This document shows, in pieces, positions 1 to 5,292 of a DNA stretch of 5,292 nucleotides. The notes beneath the pieces are model-generated. The model searched no databases. It was given only the letters and a program-made list of their open reading frames with translations, and was not told the DNA's origin. A program made the position numbers and the translations under genes. How positions within the stretch are numbered: the stretch's first letter is position 1; every line of letters begins with the position of its first letter. Source of the DNA: a bacterium (GTDB lineage: Bacteria > Bdellovibrionota_C > UBA2361 > SZUA-149); assembly GCA_003230795.1 (NCBI GenBank), contig QIGM01000223.1, positions 1 through 5,292 on the forward strand, read 5' to 3'.

Positions 1-292
1 TCGTCTCTGCGATGGCAGCTTCATCCAAGAATCGGCCTGCCGGTGAAGAATCTACCGGATAAGAATCATTCACTCCTTCTCGCTCTTCAGCCCCCTCTTC
101 AGAGGCAGTAGCATCAGTTGCGACACTCTCGAGCGCTGACCAAAATACTTTCGCGTAGCGATAGTCCTTCGAAACCTCTATGCCGGTGACGGTGATAAGT
201 GACAGACGTGGATCTCTCATCGCCCTCAACTCCTCGCCAATGAAAGCAAGGAGCAGTTCACTAACCCTCTCTCGTCGAAACTGCGTTGACAT
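1..292 (-). CDS. rbfA: Ribosome-binding factor A (RbfA), 3' part missing at the left edge
   Basis: RbfA binds the immature 30S subunit and helps process and mature the 16S rRNA 5' end; it is a cytoplasmic KH-like-fold protein. The window shows the first 97 codons, which stay open to the left edge. Family landmarks seen are an N-terminal helix (FRRERVSELLLAFIGEEL, residues 5-22), the signature DPRL at 27-30, the strand region VTGIEVSKD at 35-43 and AKVFWSAL at 47-54, matching the usual DPRL...VTxVxVSxDxxxAKVYxS pattern. The ATG at 292-290 is chosen because a GAGGAG Shine-Dalgarno sits 5 nt upstream and the family usually starts just here. The gene follows infB by 27 nt, the classic order. One oddity is that after residue 54, where homologues usually pass through a short loop into the next helix, about 30 residues rich in E, D, S and A follow (positions 56-84) before an apparent helix near GRFLDEAA. 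The identity is secure; the insert is discussed under findings. Confidence 0.93.
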   Translation of the reverse strand, partial: MSTQFRRERVSELLLAFIGEELRAMRDPRLSLITVTGIEVSKDYRYAKVFWSALESVATDATASEEGAEEREGVNDSYPVDSSPAGRFLDEAAIAET

Positions 293-297
293 CAGGA

Positions 298-303
298 CTC
301 CTC
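298..303 (-). promoter_or_regulatory. Shine-Dalgarno of rbfA
   Basis: GAGGAG on the minus strand lies 5 nt before the ATG at 292-290, inside the 27-nt gap after the infB stop. It is the strongest ribosome-binding site in the window and fixes the rbfA start. Confidence 0.8.
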
Positions 304-319
304 AAAGATTCGCATACTG

Positions 320-3148
320 CTAGTGCGCAATCTCTTCCACTTTATAGACTTCAAAGACGTCGCCGTCTTTAATATCAGCGAATCCTTCCACACCAATTCC
401 ACACTCATAGCCCGTCGCCACTTCTTTCACGTCTTCTTTGAAGCGACGTAAACTTGCGAGCTTGCCTTCATGCACCACCACACCATCACGCAAGATTCTG
501 ACGAGAGCATTTCTCGTAACCTGCCCGTTGGTAACGTACGAACCAGCAACCATTCCTATCTTTGGAACTCTGAAAGTTTGTCGAACTTCTACTCGCCCAA
601 GTGTCTTCTCCTCGAACTTCGGTGCCATCTTACCTTTGAGGGCAGCATTCACCGAGTCAACAAGGTCATAAATAACTCTAGAGTAAAGAACTGAAAGCCC
701 AGCTTTTTCTACTAATGGCAATGCTCGAGCGTCAGGACGAACGTTAAAGGCGACGAGAATTGCACTAGAGGCTGCGGATAGCTGAACATCATTTTCAGAA
801 ATCGCTCCCACGCCTTTGTGAATTATTTTCACCTTCACTTCTTCATTGCTAAGCTCTGACAGGGCATCGGCAACTGCTTGCACTGAGCCTTGAACATCAG
901 CTTTAACAATCAGCGGCAGCTCTTTAATCTCGACAGAATCCGTTACCATCTGAGAAAAGCTCTCAAGCGTTAGCGGCCCGCCTGTAGAAGAGCCAACATT
1001 TGCAGTGGCCAATTCCTTACGACGACGACGTTGTGCTCGATCCTCGGCGACTTTGCGCGACTGAGAATCCGAACTCATGACAACAAAGTCATCTCCGGCA
1101 ACCGCTGAAGCGGAAACTCCAAGAACCTCGACTGGAATACTCGGGCCGGCCTCTTCTACCGTCTCTCCAGCTTCATCTACGAGCGCCCTTACTTTTCCGT
1201 TTACCGCACCGGCAACAAAAGCATCACCTACGCGGAGCGTTCCATTCTGAACGAGCACGCTGATTACAGGGCCGCGGCCCTTATCAACTTTAGACTCAAT
1301 AATGGTTCCCATCGCTGGTCGATTGGGATTTGCCTTTAATTCCATGACTTCAGCTTGGAGATGCAAACTCTCCAGCAAAGCATCAACGCCTTCCCTAGTT
1401 TGAGCAGAGACCTTACAGATAAGCGTTTCACCGCCCCATTCCTCTGGAACTAGCTCATGCTCAGAAAGTTGGTTAATTACCTTTTCAGGATTCGCATCCT
1501 CTATGTCCATCTTATTGATTGCGACGATAATCGGCACTTCGGCTGCTTTCGCGTGGTTTATCGCTTCGATAGTTTGAGGCATCACCCCATCGTTTGCTGC
1601 AACAACCAAGACCACAATATCGGTAATCTTGGCTCCACGTGAACGCATCGCAGTAAAAGCTTCGTGACCAGGAGTATCAAGGAATGTCACTAGGCCACCG
1701 GTGCGGGAACGAACACTATACGCCCCGATATGCTGCGTGATCCCGCCAAACTCTCCAGTCGTTACTGTCGTTTCCCGAATCGCGTCGAGAAGAGAAGTCT
1801 TTCCATGATCAACGTGACCCATCACGGTCACCACTGGTGGACGTAGCACTAGGTCTTCTGGAGAGTCTTGAATCGTCAGTTCATCAATTACGGCTTCAAA
1901 ATCTTGTTCGACGTTTAGAGTCGTATGTCCAAACTCTTCCGCAACGATAGTAGCAGTATCGAAGTCAATCAGCTGATTGATATTCGCCATTACCCCAAGA
2001 CCCATCATCTTAGCGATAACTTCACCTGCCTTCATTCCCATCTGTTTTGCGAGCTCACCGACCGATATCTGACCATCGACCTTGATCACTCGTGGGACAT
2101 GCTTAGCCGGCTCTGAATCTACACCGTTCGCGCCGTCGGCACCACGACCTCGCTTCGAACCCTTCCTATTTTGCTTTCCACGCCAGTTCTCACGATCGCC
2201 ATCGTAATCAACGAGTTCCTTTTTGCTAAGAACTTGCTTCTTCTTTGGACGACGCCGGGAGTCGGTACGCTTACCGCGATCGGAATCGTCCGATGTCGCA
2301 GGGGCCGCTCCAGGTGTTCTCTTGCCTTTCTTCTTCGCCGCACGTGTCGCAGCAGAGTCATCGCCTGCAGCAGCGCGCTTACTCGGCTCGCGTGGCACTT
2401 CCGCAGGCAGCTCAATTTTACCAAGCACCTTCGGAGCGCGAACATCTAATCGCTTACGAGCTTCGGCAATACGTTCTGCTTCTGCGTCGGCAGAAACTGC
2501 GTCTTCCGCATCATCCGCAACTTCCTCAGAGCTGTCACTTTCCTGACTCTCCGCCTCTATAGTAGACGCTGATTCTTCAGGCTCTTCAGTGGACTCGGTC
2601 TCGACACTTTCAGCATCGGCTCCTGCTCCAACAGACCCTGCTCCAACAGAACTGGCAAGTTCCTCAGAGGAAACATCCTCTTTAGAATCTTCTACAACAT
2701 CAGGATCCTCGCGTTCCCTAAACAAGGCATTCGCCTGCGCAAGCGCATCATCGCGCTCTCGCTTCTCTGCGGCCAAATCTGGCGCAAGAGAAGGAAGCTC
2801 ACGCTCCGCTTCTGACTGCATATCGATAGCGTTTGGCCCTTCGGAAGGATGCACCTCTGCCTCGGCCTTTTCCTCCTCCGTCTTCTTGCGACGACGGATG
2901 ACCTGGCCACCAACTCTACGTTCTGTGAGCACGGCACCTTCCCGTCGGACTTCACGAACGCCACTATCAGCCTTACCGCTCACGGCTCGGCGGATAACGA
3001 ATCGCCGGATCTTTTCGGCCTCATCATCTGAAAGGGAATTTGAATGTGACTTTTTTCCTGAGATGCTGAGCTGATCACATAATTCGAGAACAACTTTGTT
3101 CTCAAGACCTAACTCTTTTGCAAGCTCGTAAATTCGAACCTTCGACAT
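320..3148 (-). CDS. infB: Translation initiation factor IF-2
   Basis: IF2 is the GTPase that recruits fMet-tRNA to the 30S initiation complex and drives 50S joining. This copy is complete at 942 aa, long next to E. coli (890) or B. subtilis (716). Domains in order: IF2_N at about 2-52 (VRIYELAKELG); a low-complexity linker at 53-350, acidic at about 147-226 and then Lys/Arg-rich at about 268-335; a second IF2_N-like helical domain at about 353-414; the G domain from about 437, with G1 GHVDHGKT (444-451), switch Thr471 in GGITQHIG, G3 DTPGHE (491-496), G4 NKMD (545-548) and G5 SAQ (581-583); domain II at about 610-715; C1 at about 727-835; and C2 at about 845-942, with GYECGIG (913-919), the fMet-tRNA-binding region. 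All GTPase residues are intact. The ATG gives the standard MSKVRIYELAKELG start, and the frame closes at a stop 17 codons upstream; only a weak AAAGAG precedes it. The gene ends in TAG 27 nt before rbfA and follows ylxR by 67 nt. A 15-bp tandem repeat lies in the linker. The identity is certain. Confidence 0.98.
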   Translation of the reverse strand: MSKVRIYELAKELGLENKVVLELCDQLSISGKKSHSNSLSDDEAEKIRRFVIRRAVSGKADSGVREVRREGAVLTERRVGGQVIRRRKKTEEEKAEAEVHPSEGPNAIDMQSEAERELPSLAPDLAAEKRERDDALAQANALFREREDPDVVEDSKEDVSSEELASSVGAGSVGAGADAESVETESTEEPEESASTIEAESQESDSSEEVADDAEDAVSADAEAERIAEARKRLDVRAPKVLGKIELPAEVPREPSKRAAAGDDSAATRAAKKKGKRTPGAAPATSDDSDRGKRTDSRRRPKKKQVLSKKELVDYDGDRENWRGKQNRKGSKRGRGADGANGVDSEPAKHVPRVIKVDGQISVGELAKQMGMKAGEVIAKMMGLGVMANINQLIDFDTATIVAEEFGHTTLNVEQDFEAVIDELTIQDSPEDLVLRPPVVTVMGHVDHGKTSLLDAIRETTVTTGEFGGITQHIGAYSVRSRTGGLVTFLDTPGHEAFTAMRSRGAKITDIVVLVVAANDGVMPQTIEAINHAKAAEVPIIVAINKMDIEDANPEKVINQLSEHELVPEEWGGETLICKVSAQTREGVDALLESLHLQAEVMELKANPNRPAMGTIIESKVDKGRGPVISVLVQNGTLRVGDAFVAGAVNGKVRALVDEAGETVEEAGPSIPVEVLGVSASAVAGDDFVVMSSDSQSRKVAEDRAQRRRRKELATANVGSSTGGPLTLESFSQMVTDSVEIKELPLIVKADVQGSVQAVADALSELSNEEVKVKIIHKGVGAISENDVQLSAASSAILVAFNVRPDARALPLVEKAGLSVLYSRVIYDLVDSVNAALKGKMAPKFEEKTLGRVEVRQTFRVPKIGMVAGSYVTNGQVTRNALVRILRDGVVVHEGKLASLRRFKEDVKEVATGYECGIGVEGFADIKDGDVFEVYKVEEIAH
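2622..2651 (-). repeat. 15-bp in-frame tandem duplication in the infB linker
   Basis: On the plus strand CCTGCTCCAACAGAC (2622-2636) is followed directly by CCTGCTCCAACAGAA (2637-2651), with 14 of 15 bases identical. Read on the coding strand it gives SVGAG twice (IF2 residues 167-176) within the acidic, presumably disordered linker. The unit is a multiple of three, so gain or loss of a copy keeps the frame. Confidence 0.85.
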
Positions 3149-3150
3149 AT

Positions 3151-3156
3151 CTCTTT
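3151..3156 (-). promoter_or_regulatory. Weak ribosome-binding site of infB
   Basis: AAAGAG on the minus strand lies 2 nt from the infB ATG at 3148-3146. It is purine-rich but too close to the start for a standard Shine-Dalgarno. The start itself is fixed by the conserved IF2 N-terminus rather than by this site. Confidence 0.35.
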
Positions 3157-3215
3157 GATTGTTTTCGTCCAGAACGTCATTGGCCGTTCCTGAGCACTAC
3201 ATCAGCCCAGCGCAG

Positions 3216-3755
3216 CTACAACCTTATGGACGAAGTCCTTTTCTTTGGAGCCATCGAATCCGTTACTGAACGATTCAATGCCTCTCTCAATTTATTCAAA
3301 TCTCGAACAAGCACTTCTTGGGAACTTCTATCCCTCGCTTGCTCGATACCCATTGCTTGCTCGATACCCATTGCTTGCTCGATACACTGCACAGCCTGCT
3401 CAACTAACCGCAGACCGACCGCATCCTCTCTAATCACACGCTCTAGTTCTTTTGAGCGCTTAGTAGATCCTTGCGTAGCACCACCCTTCCCCCCTGGCTT
3501 CCTTCTCTTCTCCAGTGAAAAAACCGCCCGAGCACCTAAGCCTTTATCACCGAGGCACTTTGGCTTTTGGCAGCAATACACTCCCCTACCAGACTCCGTC
3601 TGTCTTACATCAAGAAGGAGTCCTTCATCCCCTGCCTGCCCTAGCCCTGCCTGCCCTAGATTTACTTGCACAAGACGAAAAAGCTTCTTCTTTTCGTTCT
3701 TCTTGCGACAAATAACGCAAGTTCGTAAGGGCTCCATCTTGTCAACACCGACCAA
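3216..3755 (-). CDS. ylxR: YlxR/RnpM-family RNA-binding protein (DUF448) with a long C-terminal extension
   Basis: Members of this family are small cytoplasmic RNA-binding proteins encoded between nusA and infB. The B. subtilis member, renamed RnpM, binds RNase P RNA and lowers RNase P activity in vitro. The family core spans about residues 8-80: LRTCVICRKK (10-19), LFRLV (25-29), LLLDV (46-50), the signature GRGVYCC (56-62) and KC (66-67), close to the usual RTCVxCRKK...D...GRGAYxC...C pattern. C13, C16, C61 or C62, and C67 could form a metal site (inference). Family members are often about 90 aa; this one is 179. Residues about 81-179 form a charged, apparently helical tail holding VEQAVQC-IEQAMG-IEQAMG-IEQA and no domain I recognise; in particular I see no L7Ae-like sequence. 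An LGQAG-LGQAG duplication (33-42) sits in the loop between two core strands. The frame opens after TAG at 3773-3771 and its first start is TTG at 3755-3753, preceded by GGAG and GAAG; an ATG at codon 7 (3737-3735) is the alternative. The core identity is firm; the tail's role is unknown. Confidence 0.9.
   Translation of the reverse strand: MVGVDKMEPLRTCVICRKKNEKKKLFRLVQVNLGQAGLGQAGDEGLLLDVRQTESGRGVYCCQKPKCLGDKGLGARAVFSLEKRRKPGGKGGATQGSTKRSKELERVIREDAVGLRLVEQAVQCIEQAMGIEQAMGIEQARDRSSQEVLVRDLNKLREALNRSVTDSMAPKKRTSSIRL
3337..3385 (-). repeat. 18-bp in-frame tandem repeat, about 2.7 copies, in ylxR
   Basis: On the plus strand the unit GCTTGCTCGATACCCATT occurs at 3337-3354 and again, identical, at 3355-3372, followed by a 13-base exact partial copy at 3373-3385. 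The coding strand reads IEQAMG, IEQAMG, IEQA (YlxR residues 125-140). A degenerate unit, VEQAVQC, comes just before it in the protein. Identity between full copies, including third codon positions, suggests recent duplication. Confidence 0.93.
3631..3660 (-). repeat. 15-bp in-frame tandem duplication in the ylxR core
   Basis: On the plus strand CCTGCCTGCCCTAGC (3631-3645) is followed by CCTGCCTGCCCTAGA (3646-3660), with 14 of 15 bases identical. It encodes LGQAG twice (residues 33-42), in the loop between the LFRLV and LLLDV strands of the YlxR fold, ahead of the GRG signature. Confidence 0.92.
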
Positions 3756-3757
3756 AT

Positions 3758-3769
3758 CTTCACGGCTCC
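3758..3769 (-). promoter_or_regulatory. Possible ribosome-binding region for the ylxR TTG start
   Basis: On the minus strand GGAG (3769-3766) lies 10 nt, and GAAG (3761-3758) 2 nt, before the TTG at 3755-3753. The same GGAG is 28 nt from the alternative ATG at 3737-3735, too far to serve it, and that ATG has no good site of its own (GGTGTTGACAAG precedes it). This favours the TTG start, but neither spacing is ideal. Confidence 0.4.
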
Positions 3770-3817
3770 GCTAAGCAATCACCACCAATGACCCGCGACA
3801 TACTTCTGGCGATACAC

Positions 3818-5292
3818 TTATGGAGTCGGCTGCTGAAATCGCAAGAAGGCTGCAGTAGCACTACAAACCATTTCAGCCTCCTCCGCTCTTAGTCCTGCCG
3901 ATTCTATAAGCTGATCCGCCGAGAGCTCTGCGAGCTCCTGTATGGAATCAACGCCGTTCTTCATCAAAGCTTCTTTAACGTCTTCAGGCAGAATAAGCTG
4001 GTCAATATCAGTAAGCGGAGAGTCTTCATCAGACATAATGCTCTCAATTTCCTCCTCAACTTGCGCAGCAATTTCAGCCGCACCCTCGAGGATTTGCTTA
4101 ACACGATCTTCATCAAGACCCTCTACCGCCACGAGCTCTTCGACAGTTGCCTGAGCAACTTCTTGAGTACTACGATAGCCTTCCTGATAAAGAAGTTCTG
4201 ATTCAGCTAAACCAATTCCAGGAATTGACTCAAGAGCTTTTCTTGCTCGCTTAGTCTCTTCTTCCGCAATAGACTCACTTCTGACATCAATTCTCCAGCC
4301 AGTAAGCTTAGAAGCCAGCTTTACATTCTGTCCTCTTCGACCAATCGCAAGCGAAAGTTGGTCATCAGCGACCACAACTTCCATAGAATGCTCTTCCTCA
4401 TCGACGACAACTCGCACCACGTCAGCAGGCGAAAGTGCTCGAGCGACAAAACTCGGAGCATCAGGCGTCCAGGTCACAATATCGATCTTTTCTCCTCGAA
4501 GCTCAGCGACAACACCTTGCACTCGCGTCCCTTTGATACCAACACAAGCGCCGACTGGGTCAACATTTGGATCATTTGAGTAAACAGCGATCTTCGCTCT
4601 CTCTCCTGGCTCACGAGCAACTGATTTGATTTCGACTATCCCTTCACCAATTTCAGGAACGCCAATTTCAAAAAGCTTTCTCATAAACTCCGGATGAGAC
4701 CTCGTCAGAACGATTTGAGGTCCTCTACTTACCGGGTAGATATCAAGAATCATCGCTCGCATACGTTCACCTTGACGATAGCGCTCGCGCTGAATCTGCT
4801 CACGCCCAGGTAAAATAGCGTCAGTACGGCCAAGGTTCACAATAATGCTGCCACGCTCAAAGCGCTGCACAATGCCGTTAACGATCTCTCCCTTACGGTC
4901 TCGATACTCGCTGTAGATAATGTCTCGTTCTGCATCGCGAAGCTTCTGAACAATCACCTGCTTTGCGGTCTGTGCTGCGATTCGCCCAAGCACCTCAGAA
5001 TCCTTCCGGCTTCCAAGCTCGTCTCCAACTTCGCAGTCAGGATCGTACAACTTCTGAGCATCTGCCAAGATAATCTGCGTCTCGGCATCCTCAACCTTAT
5101 CAACGACGGTGTGAAACTCATGCACCTCAATCTCGCCGAGATCGGGGTTGTAGGTCGCCTCAAGATTGAGGTTATGACCAAAGTGCTTCTTTGCTGCACT
5201 AAGAACTGCTGACTCCAGCGCATCTATCAGCACTTGCTTACTGATGCCTTTATCACGACCGACTTGGTTGATGATCTGATCTAGATCGAACT
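3818..5292 (-). CDS. nusA: Transcription termination/antitermination factor NusA, 5' end missing at the right edge
   Basis: NusA binds RNA polymerase and nascent RNA, tuning pausing, intrinsic and Rho-dependent termination, and rRNA antitermination. The window shows 490 residues, counted from the first whole codon at 5290; E. coli NusA has 495. Domains in order: the RNA-polymerase-binding N-terminal domain at about 1-130 (DKGISKQVLIDALESAV, then GRIAAQTAKQVIVQKLRDAE); S1 at about 133-184; KH1, with GACVGIKGTRVQ at 247-258; KH2, with LSLAIGRRGQNVKLASKL at 312-329, both GxxG loops intact; then two helix-hairpin-helix-like C-terminal repeats at about 356-410 (IPGIGLAESELL...) and 432-484 (LPEDVKEALMKNG...), joined by an acidic stretch. 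The frame runs off the right edge. The first start-like codon inside the window, GTG at 5233-5231, is an internal valine, because the 19 codons upstream encode conserved NusA sequence. Comparison with B. subtilis NusA suggests that only about 2-5 codons are missing. The gene ends in TAA, 62 nt before ylxR. Certain. Confidence 0.97.
   Translation of the reverse strand, partial: FDLDQIINQVGRDKGISKQVLIDALESAVLSAAKKHFGHNLNLEATYNPDLGEIEVHEFHTVVDKVEDAETQIILADAQKLYDPDCEVGDELGSRKDSEVLGRIAAQTAKQVIVQKLRDAERDIIYSEYRDRKGEIVNGIVQRFERGSIIVNLGRTDAILPGREQIQRERYRQGERMRAMILDIYPVSRGPQIVLTRSHPEFMRKLFEIGVPEIGEGIVEIKSVAREPGERAKIAVYSNDPNVDPVGACVGIKGTRVQGVVAELRGEKIDIVTWTPDAPSFVARALSPADVVRVVVDEEEHSMEVVVADDQLSLAIGRRGQNVKLASKLTGWRIDVRSESIAEEETKRARKALESIPGIGLAESELLYQEGYRSTQEVAQATVEELVAVEGLDEDRVKQILEGAAEIAAQVEEEIESIMSDEDSPLTDIDQLILPEDVKEALMKNGVDSIQELAELSADQLIESAGLRAEEAEMVCSATAAFLRFQQPTP

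Noticed and set aside
581..587. IF2 protein residues 581-587 (these are residue numbers, not bases): G5 motif SAQTREG instead of the more common SAK.
   Set aside because: The third position of G5 varies among functional IF2 proteins and all other GTPase motifs are intact, so there is no sign of lost activity.
2589..3074. A 161-codon Ser/Ala-rich plus-strand open frame opposite the IF2 linker.
   Set aside because: Its composition is the antisense of Glu/Asp/Ala/Ser-rich codons, so it is a shadow of infB.
3190..3210. Possible hairpin in the ylxR-infB gap (CTGGGC, 9-nt loop, GCTCAG on the minus strand) as a terminator or attenuator.
   Set aside because: The stem is only 6 bp with one G-U pair, the loop is large, and no T-run follows on the coding strand.
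3118..3774. A 218-codon plus-strand open frame antisense to the whole of ylxR.
   Set aside because: It is long only because it mirrors the coding strand of a real gene; it reads through both repeats as low-complexity Ala-Cys-Ser-Ile and Pro-Ala-Cys sequence, has no recognisable domain, and opposes an operon whose gene here has clear YlxR motifs.
3760..3801. A 13-codon minus-strand mini-ORF (MSRVIGGDCLAEP) between nusA and ylxR that could act as a leader peptide.
   Set aside because: It has no good ribosome-binding site, such short frames are common by chance, and nothing in its content suggests attenuation; conservation in relatives would be needed to revive it.
3756..3817. The 62-nt nusA-ylxR gap as a site for an internal promoter or terminator.
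   Set aside because: I find no -10/-35 pair with credible spacing and no GC-rich hairpin followed by T residues on the minus strand.

Overview
The window is a stretch of the conserved bacterial nusA–infB translation/transcription operon. All genes lie on the minus strand, so transcription runs from the right edge to the left: nusA (5' end cut by the right edge), a ylxR/rnpM-family gene, infB, then rbfA (3' part cut by the left edge). Every identification rests on protein motifs read directly from the translation. Nothing resembling a mobile element, RNA gene, CRISPR array or phage gene is visible.

The organism looks like a bacterium of the deltaproteobacterial grade (Myxococcota/Desulfobacterota/Bdellovibrionota/SAR324-like). 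The reasons are the YlxR gene between nusA and infB, a NusA with S1-KH-KH followed by two helix-hairpin-helix-like C-terminal repeats, and a long IF2 (942 aa) that begins MSKVRIYELAKELG. Base composition is moderate, roughly half G+C by eye. This placement is inference from general family resemblance; no phylogeny was run.

Layout from right to left (5'->3' of the transcript): nusA 5292->3818; a 62-nt gap; ylxR 3755->3216, probably starting at TTG; a 67-nt gap; infB 3148->320; a 27-nt gap with a good ribosome-binding site; rbfA 292->1. No gap holds a convincing intrinsic terminator or promoter, which fits a single polycistronic unit. No stretch longer than 300 bases lacks a gene.

The genes act at the join between transcription and translation. 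NusA modulates RNA polymerase pausing, termination and antitermination. The YlxR/RnpM family is a small RNA-binding protein linked to RNase P. IF2 delivers initiator tRNA and promotes subunit joining. RbfA matures the 30S subunit.

I do not see a new biological system. The unusual part is that low-complexity sequence has expanded inside conserved genes: in-frame 15-, 15- and 18-bp tandem duplications in infB and ylxR, a roughly 95-residue C-terminal extension on YlxR, an acidic insert in the middle of RbfA, and a long charge-segregated linker in IF2.
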